Below are positions 24,690-33,406 of a stretch of DNA of 64,000 nt, piece by piece. The stretch is taken from assembly GCF_026342835.1 (NCBI RefSeq), contig NZ_JAPEMI010000001.1, positions 4,346,501 to 4,410,500 on the forward strand, read 5' to 3'. Source of the stretch: Streptomyces sp. NBC_00154. Its GTDB lineage: Bacteria > Actinomycetota > Actinomycetes > Streptomycetales > Streptomycetaceae. The notes beneath the pieces are model-generated. The model saw nothing but the letters and a program-made list of their open reading frames with translations. It made no database searches and was not told the DNA's origin. The position numbers and the translations under genes are program-made. Positions within the stretch are counted from its first letter, which is position 1. Every line of letters begins with the position of its first letter.

Positions 24690-25979
24690 ATGCGCCGAAT
24701 CGCATTCCTGCGATCCATTGAGATTCAGCAGACAAAGCCTTTTCTCACAGCCCTCGAGGCACGTCTCCAGCGGGAGGACACCGAAGCAAAACTCTTCTAC
24801 ACGGACGGCGAGTGCGGACCCGATGACTTCCCCGGAGAATCGGAGAAGATAGCCGGTGGCATATCCGCCGACGAGCTCGCCAAGAAGGTCATCGACTGGG
24901 GCGCTCACGGAGTGATCTCCCTTTCCATCGCTGACGAGAACGCCCTGCGCGACTCGGTGGTGCGGCGCCGCCTGGAGACCGTGGGGATTCCCATGGTGGC
25001 GCACAGCCTGGCCGCCACGAGCCTCACCGCCAACAAGTGGGAGACGAAGCGGCTGCTGGAGGAGCACGGATTCGACATTCCGCCCGGAGTGCTCGTGGAC
25101 AGCGATGTACTCGCCGGTCGCGGCCTGCGCATTCCCGCGTACGTCGACTCGATCCTGATCCAGACCGCCGACATGGGATATCCCGTGCTCAGCAAGCCGC
25201 TCTGGGACTGCATGGGTGCCGGCATGGTGCCGCTGGCCGACGAAGCGGAACTGGAACGGCACTTGGCCGAACCACACAGCGGAAATTTCATCCTGGAACG
25301 CTGTGTGTCCGGTGAGATCTGCTCGGTGGAAGTGGTCGGAGCCCGCGGGCAGTACGTGGTCCACCCGGTAGTGTGGCAGGGTCCGGCGGAGATCGGCCCG
25401 GTCTTCAACTTCGGCCGGCTGCGCTATGTGGCACCGCGCCGGGAGGCGGATCCGGCATTCGCCCCGGTGGCCGAGAAACTCAAGAAGCTCGCTCGTGCCC
25501 TGGATCTGCACGGAGCGGTCGGGCTGGACATGATTTACGAGGACGGAATCTACCGGATTCTCGAAATCAATCCACGAGTCACCGGAACGACCACCCCCTG
25601 CATAGCCTCCACCGGCTTCAACACGTACGACTGCCTGCTCTCCATCCTGGACGGGACCTGGCCGGACGAGGCGGACCACGGGCACGGCCTCCAGCGGGTG
25701 TGCCTGCAGTTCCCGGTGCGTGAACTCTCGCCGGAATTCGTGCACGACGTGACCCGCGAGCTGGACGTCGTACGGACGCAGTCGCTCAATATCGATGGTG
25801 TCGACCACCCCAATTTGATCATCACCTGCGAGCTCGACGACCGGGCGGAACTCCCGGGGAAGCTCGAATCGCTCTGGCAGCGCCATGAATTCACCGACCG
25901 GTCATTCCTGCGGCAGATCGCGGCGGCCGTAGGAGTGGCCGACACGGAAGCGGCGGCGACCGCTGTGGCAGCGGCATGA
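24690..25979 (+). CDS. ATP-grasp ligase (singleton class)
   Basis: 429 residues; ATG 24690 follows GGAAGGG. N-domain RRIAFLRSIEIQQTKPFLTA; ATP lysines around TANKWETKRLLEEHGF and YPVLSKPLWDCMGAGMV; metal site VGLDMIYEDGIYRILEINPR, with Asp, Glu, Asn and Arg as in classical carbamoyl-phosphate-synthase-like ATP-grasp folds. It differs from the other six ligases: shorter glycine loop, and no VGGAEIPF or SHARL type signature. It opens the third operon. Starting unit and acceptor are unknown. The C-terminal 100 residues form an extra domain (LSPEFVHDVTRELDVVRTQS). Confidence 0.85.
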   Translation: MRRIAFLRSIEIQQTKPFLTALEARLQREDTEAKLFYTDGECGPDDFPGESEKIAGGISADELAKKVIDWGAHGVISLSIADENALRDSVVRRRLETVGIPMVAHSLAATSLTANKWETKRLLEEHGFDIPPGVLVDSDVLAGRGLRIPAYVDSILIQTADMGYPVLSKPLWDCMGAGMVPLADEAELERHLAEPHSGNFILERCVSGEICSVEVVGARGQYVVHPVVWQGPAEIGPVFNFGRLRYVAPRREADPAFAPVAEKLKKLARALDLHGAVGLDMIYEDGIYRILEINPRVTGTTTPCIASTGFNTYDCLLSILDGTWPDEADHGHGLQRVCLQFPVRELSPEFVHDVTRELDVVRTQSLNIDGVDHPNLIITCELDDRAELPGKLESLWQRHEFTDRSFLRQIAAAVGVADTEAAATAVAAA

Positions 25980-26005
25980 CGAAATCCGAAGTGTGGGAGA
26001 AAGAA

Positions 26006-26038
26006 ATGAAGGAAACGGCAGGCAGCCATGCGGATTGA
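26006..26038 (+). CDS. 10-residue leader ORF before the MFS gene
   Basis: ATG 26006 sits 5 bases after GGGAGA-type ribosome sequence and encodes MKETAGSHAD; it overlaps the MFS start at 26028 in another frame. The MFS ATG itself has only a distant AAGGA. Possibly coupled translation. Low confidence. Confidence 0.2.
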   Translation: MKETAGSHAD

Positions 26039-27251
26039 CGGCTATCGCAAGGTCGTGACCCAGCCAGGCATCGGCCTGCTCATGCTCCTCGGGTTCTTCT
26101 CGAAGATCGCGGTGGTGGCGATCCCGGTCGTGATGAACCTCGGCGTCGTGTTCGGCCTCGACCGAGGCTTCGGCGCCGCCGGCCTGGTGATCGCGCTGTG
26201 GACGGTGGGCGTGGCGGTCGGCGGTCCGGTGCAGGGCCACATGATGGACAAGTACGGCGTACGGCCCGTGCTCATCGTCTCGTTGACCGGCCAGGCGCTC
26301 TTCTGGGGGATCGGCCCCAGCATGTCCTACGGGGTGCTCTCGGTGGCCGCTGTCGGCTGCGGACTCCTCAACCTTCCGGGGTTCGCCGTCGTGCGGCTGA
26401 GGCTCGCGGTCGCCATCCCGGAGGAGCAGCGGCACACCGCCTTCGCGCTCGACGCCATGACGTCCAACATCTCGTACATGGTGGGCCCGGCGGTCGGTGT
26501 GACCGTGGCGACCACCGTCTCCAGCGATGTCTCGATGCGGGGCCTCGGCCTGATCGTCGCACTCGCCGGGGCGGGCCTGGCCCTGCTCAACCCCCAGGTC
26601 CGCGACTCCGCCAAGGGCACCGGCAGCGAGCCCGCCCCCCGCATGAAGTTCCGCGAGTGGTTCAAGCCCGCGCTCGTCCCGGTCCTCGTGGCCACCACCG
26701 CCACCACTCTGGCGACCGCCGGCTACGAGACGGCGATCGTGGGCGGGCTGCGCGACTCGGGCCAGGTCGAATGGGCCGGCCTCGTCCTCACGGTCTGCGG
26801 CCTCTGCTCCTTCATCGGCGCGCTCCTGTACGGCACGCTGAAACGGCCGCCCCACTTCGCCGTCATCTCGGCGCTGGTGGGCCTCACGACCGTGATCGGC
26901 GGCTTCGCCACCGGCGACTGGCGCCTGCTGTGCCTGGCCATGGTGCTGCCGGCCGCCCTCTGCTCGCCCTCCTTCGCGGCGACGGGCGGCGCCGCGAGCG
27001 GGCTGGCGCCGGCCGGGGCGCGGGGAGTCGTGATGGGCATCTACAGCGCCTCCCTCACCCTCGGCAACAGCATCGGCGCCCCCCTGTCCGGCGCGATCCA
27101 GGACGCCAGGAGCCCACTCTGGGCCTTCGTGGTCATCGGGCTCGCCAGCGCCGCCCTCTCCGGTGTGGCCCTCGGCTGGACTGCCTGGCTGGCTCGCAGG
27201 CCGACCGCCGAGCCGCAGAGCGCACCGGTCCTCGCCGACGCCGCCGCCTGA
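26028..27251 (+). CDS. MFS transporter, second exporter
   Basis: 407 residues with about 12 membrane segments; ATG 26028. Motif A-like GHMMDKYGVRPVLIVS after helix 2, and GPAVGVTVATTVSS resembling the drug-proton antiporter motif. Not closely like the MFS at 3166 by eye. Sits between two ATP-grasp genes in one operon, so likely exports the product or an intermediate. Confidence 0.87.
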   Translation: MRIDGYRKVVTQPGIGLLMLLGFFSKIAVVAIPVVMNLGVVFGLDRGFGAAGLVIALWTVGVAVGGPVQGHMMDKYGVRPVLIVSLTGQALFWGIGPSMSYGVLSVAAVGCGLLNLPGFAVVRLRLAVAIPEEQRHTAFALDAMTSNISYMVGPAVGVTVATTVSSDVSMRGLGLIVALAGAGLALLNPQVRDSAKGTGSEPAPRMKFREWFKPALVPVLVATTATTLATAGYETAIVGGLRDSGQVEWAGLVLTVCGLCSFIGALLYGTLKRPPHFAVISALVGLTTVIGGFATGDWRLLCLAMVLPAALCSPSFAATGGAASGLAPAGARGVVMGIYSASLTLGNSIGAPLSGAIQDARSPLWAFVVIGLASAALSGVALGWTAWLARRPTAEPQSAPVLADAAA

Positions 27252-27299
27252 CGGCAGTCACCTCATATCACCTTTCATGCACAGCAGTTGGAGACCTGA

Positions 27300-28556
27300 A
27301 TGGACACCAAGGGTTACGTCGTCATCGTCGACGCATTCGCCCCGGCCCGGTTCTTCCCGCCGGAGTTCCACGAAGCGGGCTATGCATGCGTGCGGGTGCA
27401 GAGCACCCCTGAGATTCCGCCGGCCTTCGCCGGCTCCCTGGACCTGACGCTCTACGCCGACAACATCGTCCACACCGGGGACCTCGAAGAGACCGTACGG
27501 GCCGCAGGTGCGTACGAACCGGTGGCGGTCTTCGCCGGCAGCGAGTTCGGCGTCGAGTTCGCCGACCGGCTCAGCGAGGCCATGGGCCTGCCGACCAACG
27601 GCACGGAGCTCAGCGCCGCCCGCCGCGACAAGTTCACGATGATCGAGACGATCAAGACCGCAGGGGTACACGGAGCCAGGCAGCTGCTTGCCACAAGTGC
27701 CGAGGAACTCGCCCAGTGGCATGCGGATTTGGGTACCCGCGCCGTTGTCAAGCCGCTCAAGAGCGCGGGCAATGACGGCGTCAAGTTCTGCGCCACCCCG
27801 GAGGAGAGTGCGGCCGCCTTCCTCGAACTCACCGGCGCGGAGAACCTGTTCAGCCAGCGCAACGAGGGCGTCGTCGCCCAGGAACATCTCTTCGGCGGCG
27901 AGTACATGGTCAACACCGTCAGCCGGGACGGCAAGCACCATGTCACCGACATCATCGCCACCACGCGCCTTTCCGTGAACGGCGTTCACGACATCAGCAA
28001 CTCCTGCTATCTGCTCCCCCGTCACGGTGAGGCGCAGGACCAGCTCGTCCCGTACGCGTTCGAAGTCCTTGACGCCCTGGGCGTGCGGCACGGTCCCTCC
28101 CACATCGAGCTGAAGCTCACCCCCTCAGGACCCGTGCTCATCGAGATGGGCGCCCGCATCTGCGGCGGAGACCTCCCGCACTATGTGCAGCTGGCGACCG
28201 GCGAATCCCCCTTCGACTGGACCGTCGACGCCTTCGTGCGGCCGGACCGCTTCCACGAGCGCCGCGACAACGACTACGAGATCCAGCGGTACTTCGCCTC
28301 GGTCGGCCTGGTCTCCGCCAAGGAGGGGCAGCTGGAGTCGCTGCGCCACCTCAAGGAGATCGAGGAGCTCGAGAGCTTCCACGACCTGTCGCAGTTCGTC
28401 CCGCTCGGGGGCACGGTCGTCCCCACGGTCAACGACAGCACTTACGTCGGCTTCGTGCGGCTCTTCCACGAGCTCGAGGAGGTCGTCATGCGCGACATCA
28501 ACACCATCCACTACCTGGACGGCGACGGAATGTACGCAATCTCCGAGGAGTCCTGA
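27300..28556 (+). CDS. ATP-grasp ligase, BacD-like
   Basis: 418 residues; ATG 27300. GYVVIVDAFAPARFFPPEFH begins the N-domain; the ATP lysine is in TRAVVKPLKSAGNDGVKFC; VAQEHLFGGEYMVNTVSRDG is the adenine/omega-loop strand; SHIELKLTPSGPVLIEMGAR, then ICGG, has both metal Glu and the Arg intact. This arrangement is classic for BacD/TabS-type L-amino acid ligases that join unprotected amino acids. The next ATP-grasp gene follows after 4 bases, suggesting that the two act in sequence. Confidence 0.9.
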   Translation: MDTKGYVVIVDAFAPARFFPPEFHEAGYACVRVQSTPEIPPAFAGSLDLTLYADNIVHTGDLEETVRAAGAYEPVAVFAGSEFGVEFADRLSEAMGLPTNGTELSAARRDKFTMIETIKTAGVHGARQLLATSAEELAQWHADLGTRAVVKPLKSAGNDGVKFCATPEESAAAFLELTGAENLFSQRNEGVVAQEHLFGGEYMVNTVSRDGKHHVTDIIATTRLSVNGVHDISNSCYLLPRHGEAQDQLVPYAFEVLDALGVRHGPSHIELKLTPSGPVLIEMGARICGGDLPHYVQLATGESPFDWTVDAFVRPDRFHERRDNDYEIQRYFASVGLVSAKEGQLESLRHLKEIEELESFHDLSQFVPLGGTVVPTVNDSTYVGFVRLFHELEEVVMRDINTIHYLDGDGMYAISEES

Positions 28557-28560
28557 CCCC

Positions 28561-29847
28561 ATGAACGCGAACAACGCCGCCCTGCCGCACATCGTCGTCA
28601 TCAACCGCTGGCGCGAGCAGTACGCCCGCTATGCCGAATACCTCGACCACGCCACCCACCGGGTCTCCTACATCACCACGGAGGTGGGGCTGCCGTCCGT
28701 ACCCGAGGCGGCGGGCGACATCCTGGTGGTGGAGCGGACCGACGACCTGGAGGCCGTGCGCGCCGCACTGAGGGTGCTCGCCGTGCGGCACGGACGGCCC
28801 GAGGCGATCGTCGCCCTCAAGGAGGACGATCTCCTGATCGCCGCCGAGCTGCGCGAGGAGTGGAACTGCCCCGGCCAACGGGTGGGCCACCTGGCTCGCT
28901 TCAGGGACAAGTACCTCATGGCCACCGCTGTCGCGGAAGCCGGGCTCGACCTGCCGGACTTCACCCTCGCCGGCGACGAGACATCCATTCTGGAGTTCGG
29001 CGCGAAGCACGGCTGGCCGCTCATCCTGAAGCCGGTGATGGGCAGTTCCAGCGAAGGAGTCGTCAAGCTCGACGGCCCCGAGGACGTCCTCACCGTCGAC
29101 CTCGCGGACACGCCCATGATGGTGCAGACCTTCAACCCCGGCCGGATCTACCACGTGGACGGCGTCTTCACCGGCCGGGAGATCCAGCACTGGCGCGCCT
29201 CGCGCTATGTGAACACCTGCCTGGGATTCCGCTCGGGCGACTTCCTCGGCTCCGTCGAGGAGGACGACGAGTCGGTCAACAAGGCCATCGGCGAGAGCAC
29301 CGCCGACTACCTCCGGGCGCTCTCCGGCGATCCGCTCGTCTTCCACCTGGAACTGTTCGTCAACGACACCCCGGACGGCCCCCGCTGCAGCTTCCTGGAG
29401 GTGGGCGCGCGGGTCGGCGGCGCCGAGATCCCCTTCGTCTGGCGTGAACTCCACGGCTACGACCTGATGGACGCCGCATTCCAGCTCCAGCTCCAACGCC
29501 CCGTTCCCCAGGGACAGCTGAGTCGGCCCGAGGAAATCGGCGGCTACCTGCTGATCCCGGCCCCCGGGGCACGGCCGTGCCGCATCACCGAGGTCACCTC
29601 GATGGTCGGCAGCACCCCGGGACCGTACGCCGAGGCGCTCCTGGAGGTCGGTGACATCCTGCCGCGGGCCGACGCGTACTACGAGCACGTCGGCGGCCGC
29701 TTCCGCTTCCGGGGTGCGACGAGCCACGAAGTGGAGCAGGCCCTCGTGGCAACCGCCGCGGCCTTCCGGGTCTCCGGCGTCCCGGCCACCCCCGCGGACC
29801 AGGCCGCCGCACCCCTGGGTCAGCTGGCCGGCGCGAGCAGGGGCTGA
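28561..29847 (+). CDS. ATP-grasp ligase, paralogue of 4440-5816
   Basis: 428 residues; ATG 28561 only 4 bases after the previous stop. HIVVINRWREQYARYAEYLD starts the N-domain; WPLILKPVMGSSSEGVVKL holds the ATP lysine; VFHLELFVNDTPDGPRCSFL and EVGARVGGAEIPFVWREL form the metal and acceptor sites. It matches the ligase at 4440 in many runs but lacks that protein's 48-residue low-complexity N-tail. Its acceptor-side signature VGGAEIPF is identical to the left copy, so the two probably use a common acceptor with different donors, or the reverse. Confidence 0.9.
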   Translation: MNANNAALPHIVVINRWREQYARYAEYLDHATHRVSYITTEVGLPSVPEAAGDILVVERTDDLEAVRAALRVLAVRHGRPEAIVALKEDDLLIAAELREEWNCPGQRVGHLARFRDKYLMATAVAEAGLDLPDFTLAGDETSILEFGAKHGWPLILKPVMGSSSEGVVKLDGPEDVLTVDLADTPMMVQTFNPGRIYHVDGVFTGREIQHWRASRYVNTCLGFRSGDFLGSVEEDDESVNKAIGESTADYLRALSGDPLVFHLELFVNDTPDGPRCSFLEVGARVGGAEIPFVWRELHGYDLMDAAFQLQLQRPVPQGQLSRPEEIGGYLLIPAPGARPCRITEVTSMVGSTPGPYAEALLEVGDILPRADAYYEHVGGRFRFRGATSHEVEQALVATAAAFRVSGVPATPADQAAAPLGQLAGASRG

Positions 29848-29967
29848 CCGGGTTCCGTCGCTCCCCGTGTCCGGTTGCCGAATCAGCAGCAGCCGGAACA
29901 CCTCCACCAGTCATCGCCGCACCAGAGGCCTGTTCAGCCGGAACAGTCACGAGAAGGAGAGCTCACC

Positions 29968-30693
29968 ATGTCCGCAGTAGCCACCATCGCCACCGCCCCC
30001 ACGACCGCCACCGGGACGACCCCGTTCCGCCACTTCTCCCCGACCCTGCTCCGTCGGGCCCTGGCCCGGCATGCGGAGTGGGAGCGCAAAGAGTTCACCT
30101 CGTCCTGGGAGGACCTGCCGGTCGATGCGTATCTCAACGGCGGGGCGACGTTCCGCCGCCGAAGGTACAGCCAGTTCCACCTGGCCGACGGCCGCCTGGT
30201 GCCCAGCGGCCAGATCGTGTTCGAGCAGTCCAAGGAGGTGAACTCGCTGTTCGGTGGCGTCCAGCGGCACTTCGAGCCGCTCCGTGAGGACGTGGCGGCC
30301 TCCGCGTTGCTCGAGACGGTCGTGTTCACCTTTCTGGACAACCTGCCAGGGGAGATCGACCGGTCCGACGCCGCCATAGGCGTCCACCAGATCCGGATCA
30401 CCGCAAGCCGCGACGAGGCCTCGCTGCCCGCTCCGGAGGGCATCCACGAGGACGGCCACCACTTCGTCGCCCAGGTGCTGATCAACCGCGAGGGCGTCAC
30501 CGGGGGCGAGTCGCAGCTGTACGACCGCGACCGCAACCCAATCTTCCGGACCACGCTGCTCGAGCCGCTCGAGTCGATCGTCATCGACGACCGTCGGGTC
30601 TTCCACGGCGTCTCCGGCGTCACCCCGGCCCCCGGAGTCACCGAGGGCATCCGCGACATGATGCTGATCGACTTCTTCCCGCTCACCGACTGA
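29968..30693 (+). CDS. 2OG-Fe dioxygenase, isoleucine-hydroxylase type (PF10014-like)
   Basis: 241 residues; ATG 29968 behind GAAGGAGAG. The fold markers are VHQIRITAS, then EGIHEDGHHFVAQVLINREG (H-x-D iron ligands), GGESQLYDRDRNPIF, and VIDDRRVFHGVSGVTP with the distal His. This family includes the Bacillus L-isoleucine 4-dioxygenase and hydroxylates aliphatic amino acids. It is the third oxygenase of the cluster, from a different family than those at 13594 and 18141. Last clear pathway gene on the right, 120 bases after the ligase. Confidence 0.87.
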   Translation: MSAVATIATAPTTATGTTPFRHFSPTLLRRALARHAEWERKEFTSSWEDLPVDAYLNGGATFRRRRYSQFHLADGRLVPSGQIVFEQSKEVNSLFGGVQRHFEPLREDVAASALLETVVFTFLDNLPGEIDRSDAAIGVHQIRITASRDEASLPAPEGIHEDGHHFVAQVLINREGVTGGESQLYDRDRNPIFRTTLLEPLESIVIDDRRVFHGVSGVTPAPGVTEGIRDMMLIDFFPLTD

Positions 30694-30857
30694 CCGGGGC
30701 GTCCCGGCCGAATGCTCCGCCGAGGCACTGGGCTCCTCCCCGAGTCCGTTGCTCCCGGCGGAGCTTCGGCACGTCCGCGGGGACACGGGTACACCGACCA
30801 GGGTGAGATCAAGAACCGGCCCGAACAGAGTTCAGAGAGCAGAGGGGCGTCCCATCC

Positions 30858-31298
30858 ATGCAGCCCATGTCCGAGGCCGAGTGGCGTGCGTTCGCCCTCT
30901 CCGGCACCCGAACGGCGAAGCTGGCGACTCACCGCAAGGACGGCCGCCCCCATGTCACACCGGTGTGGTTCCTCCTCGACGAGGCCGAGGCCGGCCGGCC
31001 GCAGGTTCTCTTCACCACGTGGCACGAATCCCTCAAGGCGAAGTCCCTGCGCAGGAACCCCCGGTTCGCACTCTGCATCGACGACCAGGAACCGCCCTAC
31101 GCGTACGTCATGCTCGAATGCACCGCCACCTTCACCGACGCCGCGGCCGACCTTCGCCACTGGGCCACCAGGATCGGCGCCCGCTACATGGGCGCCGACC
31201 GGGCCGACCGGTACGGACAGCGAAACTCGGTCCCGGGGGAATACCTGATCCGTGCCACCGTCGACCGGGTGACCGCCTTCGCCGGCATCGCGGACTAG
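30858..31298 (+). CDS. Pyridoxamine 5'-phosphate oxidase-family (split-barrel flavin/F420) protein
   Basis: 146 residues; ATG 30858 with AGAGGGG upstream (ATG 30867 possible). AKLATHRKDGRPHVTPVWFL and SLRRNPRFALCIDDQEPPYA are typical of the FMN/F420 split-barrel PPOX class (TIGR03618-like). Oxidoreductase or flavin-binding role; substrate unknown. It may be the right edge of the cluster or a neighbour. It ends only 70 bases before the tRNA-like duplication. Confidence 0.82.
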   Translation: MQPMSEAEWRAFALSGTRTAKLATHRKDGRPHVTPVWFLLDEAEAGRPQVLFTTWHESLKAKSLRRNPRFALCIDDQEPPYAYVMLECTATFTDAAADLRHWATRIGARYMGADRADRYGQRNSVPGEYLIRATVDRVTAFAGIAD

Positions 31299-31367
31299 GT
31301 TCTGTCCGATGGGTCGAGTCGCGTACCTGCGTGCGCATGGTGTCAGTCGGCATGGGGAGGCGCGATG

Positions 31368-31430
31368 GACCCTCCCGGGGGAGGGCCTGGCGCGACGCGG
31401 ACTGTGTGCCCCGGATGGACTCGAACCTGC
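31368..31430. repeat. Degenerate copy of the tRNA-Arg 3' end and terminator (att-like)
   Basis: CCCTCCC-GG-GGGAGGGCCTGG, then GCGGACTGTGTGCCCC and GGACTCGAACCTGC, match the stretch 33760-33823, which holds the terminator and 3' end of the intact tRNA-Arg, apart from a one-base deletion and a few changes. The copy stops in the T-arm, so it is not a functional tRNA. Such partial tRNA 3' duplications mark the far attachment site of integrated elements. The rest of 31431-32064 contains only one weak reading frame (31509) and no integrase. Confidence 0.65.
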
Positions 31431-31508
31431 AACAGATTCCAATACCACCCGAGTCCTCCGGGCCTCATCCGGTGACTGGCGAGGCTGCGCAGGCCCGGGA
31501 GGTGGAAA

Positions 31509-31700
31509 ATGACTGACGTCAACTCCACCGAAAAAGCCGAGACTTCGGGCAGTGCGGTCCAGCCCGAACCAGGAGAAGGACTGCGCCTCGAAAGTCTTCT
31601 CCCTGGAGAAAGACCAAGAATGCAGCGGCGGCCGGCGGTGGCTTCGGCGGCACGCTTACGCACCCCAGGTCATGGGGCAAAGCGTTTGCGCGGGCCATAG
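31509..31700 (+). CDS. Weak 63-residue hypothetical ORF
   Basis: ATG 31509 has a good GGGAGGTGG upstream. The first 20 residues (MTDVNSTEKAETSGSAVQPE) are hydrophilic, the rest Arg/Pro-rich. No family recognised, and composition in the second half does not look coding. It may be a fragment of an element gene. Confidence 0.25.
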   Translation: MTDVNSTEKAETSGSAVQPEPGEGLRLESLLPGERPRMQRRPAVASAARLRTPGHGAKRLRGP

Positions 31701-32064
31701 AGCGCATGGCGTGCGCAGCACCGTTCGACTGAGCGGTCCTTGTTTGCCTGCGCGCATAGCGTGTGGTCCCGAAGTGGTCCCGCCCGAAGTCTGGTGACTC
31801 GGCATCGGCTATGCGGACCCATGCGCCAGTGCCCTGGTTGCCGTAACGAGATGGGCTGGTCGAGTGCTCGGGAAGCGTGTGTGACTAATCCGAGCAGTGC
31901 GAAGTACTGCTTAAAGGTATATGTACTTGCGCCCCAGGTTGTCGGGTTCCGAGGCCTGCGGTTCCCACACCTTGTCATCTCCGCTGCTGCCGCTCGGATC
32001 CCGTGTCCGAACGACCCGGGAATGCAGCGGCAGGGGATAGCCGACAGCTCCTCAAGGAGACAAT

Positions 32065-32634
32065 ATGATGCAAAAATCCCGACGGCGGCTGCTGGTCGCT
32101 TCGGTTCCAGTTGTGATGGCGGTCGGGTTGTCGACCTCGCTCGTTGCGCCTGCCCACGCCGACAGCGGGCCGTCGCTGACCCTCGCCGAGTCCCACCAGC
32201 AAGCGTTCGTTGCAGGCGGGACGGGGACCTACACCATCACCGTCGGCAACGCCGGGCCCGGCGCGACCGACGGGTCCGCCACCAAGGTCACCGGCACCCT
32301 GCCCGCGGGCATGACCGCACTCGCCGTTGGCGGAAGTGGCTGGAGCTGCACGACGTCACCCAGCCTGAATTGCACCCGCTCTGACGCCCTGGGACCTGGG
32401 CAGGCATATATGCCTATCACCCTGACCGTGGGTATCGCGCCCTCCTTGGCAGGGAAGACCGTCGCCAGTAGCTTCCGCGTCGCCAGGGGTGGCCCCACCA
32501 CCTTCCAAGAGGAAGGCTCCCTCACTGCCAACGTCACCGTCACCCAGACCCAGACCCAGACGCAGACTCAGAACCAGAACCAGACGGTTACCGTGAAGTG
32601 CCCGAGCGATCACGACAAGCGCACCGCGGTCTGA
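32065..32634 (+). CDS. Secreted protein with DUF11-like domain and Thr-Gln repeat tail
   Basis: 189 residues; ATG 32065 after AAGGAGA. Signal peptide RRRLLVASVPVVMAVGLSTS ending APAHA-D. Residues about 40-150 look like one DUF11 / cell-surface beta-sandwich repeat (GTYTITVGNAGPGATDGSAT; VTGTLPAGM). The end is a TQTQTQTQTQNQNQT low-complexity run followed by a short charged tail. No sortase motif. Likely an extracellular or wall-associated protein of unknown role. Confidence 0.75.
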   Translation: MMQKSRRRLLVASVPVVMAVGLSTSLVAPAHADSGPSLTLAESHQQAFVAGGTGTYTITVGNAGPGATDGSATKVTGTLPAGMTALAVGGSGWSCTTSPSLNCTRSDALGPGQAYMPITLTVGIAPSLAGKTVASSFRVARGGPTTFQEEGSLTANVTVTQTQTQTQTQNQNQTVTVKCPSDHDKRTAV

Positions 32635-33130
32635 TGAGGAGGTGGAATTGACATTGGTGGACGATGCGCCTGTGCTGGATCCAGCGGAACCCATTGCACG
32701 TGTGCTCGGCCATCATGGCCTGGGCCGTGGCTATTGGCGCTCCTCGCCGTTGACTCCGAAAGCGGAAACAGAGGCTTCCACCACTGCGTCCGTTGTTTGC
32801 TCTGCCGGCGGGGAGCCGCTGGACGGCGGCTGAGTTCGATGGAACGGCTTTGGGCTGGAGCTGCTTTGGTGCGAATGATCATGGCCCCCGTAAACTTCCG
32901 GCGCGTCGGACGGTCTGTGGACCTGCCCGGTAAAGCACGACGTTGGGGCCGTGATCTTCCAGGCTCGCGCCAAAGTGGCTGCCCCGGCATGGCGGGCGAG
33001 CTCTGAGCCATCCGCGAACCTTCAAAAGGGGCCCAGCCCCGATGAGGCGATCGGCCGGTCCCACGGCGGACCGGCCACGAAGATCCACCCCCTGTGACGG
33101 CCGCGGTGATGTACGCCGGCAGGGAGTCGG
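32635..33130. other. Gap of 496 bases, mostly degenerate
   Basis: A possible 63-residue frame begins at GTG 32642 behind a strong GAGGAGG, only 5 bases after the preceding stop (LTLVDDAPVLDPAEPIARVL), but it looks like no family I know and fades at 32833. The remainder shows no coding bias. Composition is less GC-rich than average. It may be element debris. Confidence 0.4.
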
Positions 33131-33406
33131 TCACGACGGCGGGTTGGCCGCCATCCGGCAGGCACCGTTCGCGGCGCCGCCCGGCACGCCGGCCCCGGTC
33201 AGGGCACTCACACAGCCTTGCAGGTCGGCGTGCACACCTTGGGTGCACGCAGTTCTGACGGCGTCCGAGACTTCGACGCCCGCCTGCTGGACCATGTTCG
33301 TGCAGGCCGGGATGTCCGCGTGCGCGGCGGGGGCGGCGAAGGCCACGCCGCCCAGTGCGAGGGTCAGACCGGCTAGGACTCGGGCTGTACGGGCCGACGT
33401 GCGCAT
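33131..33406 (-). CDS. Small secreted four-Cys protein
   Basis: 91 residues from ATG 33406, with AGGTGG upstream. Signal peptide (VLAGLTLALGGVAFAAPAAHA, cleaved before DIPAC). The mature 60 residues are Ala/Val-rich with Cys in IPACTN, RTACTQ, LQGCVS and GACRMA, so two disulphides are likely. Not a chaplin (no GNxxS pattern). Small secreted proteins of this layout are common in Streptomyces; function unknown. Confidence 0.65.
   Translation of the reverse strand: MRTSARTARVLAGLTLALGGVAFAAPAAHADIPACTNMVQQAGVEVSDAVRTACTQGVHADLQGCVSALTGAGVPGGAANGACRMAANPPS

Noticed and set aside
4440..29847. Graspetide (omega-ester RiPP) maturation by the ATP-grasp enzymes
   Set aside because: The seven enzymes look like BacD/carboxylate-amine ligases with SHARL or GARVGG type sites, not MdnB/MdnC-like macrocyclases. 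Kept only as an alternative for the 65-residue peptide.
31397..31470. A second tRNA gene
   Set aside because: Only the acceptor/T-arm half is present with mismatches; no anticodon arm can be folded.
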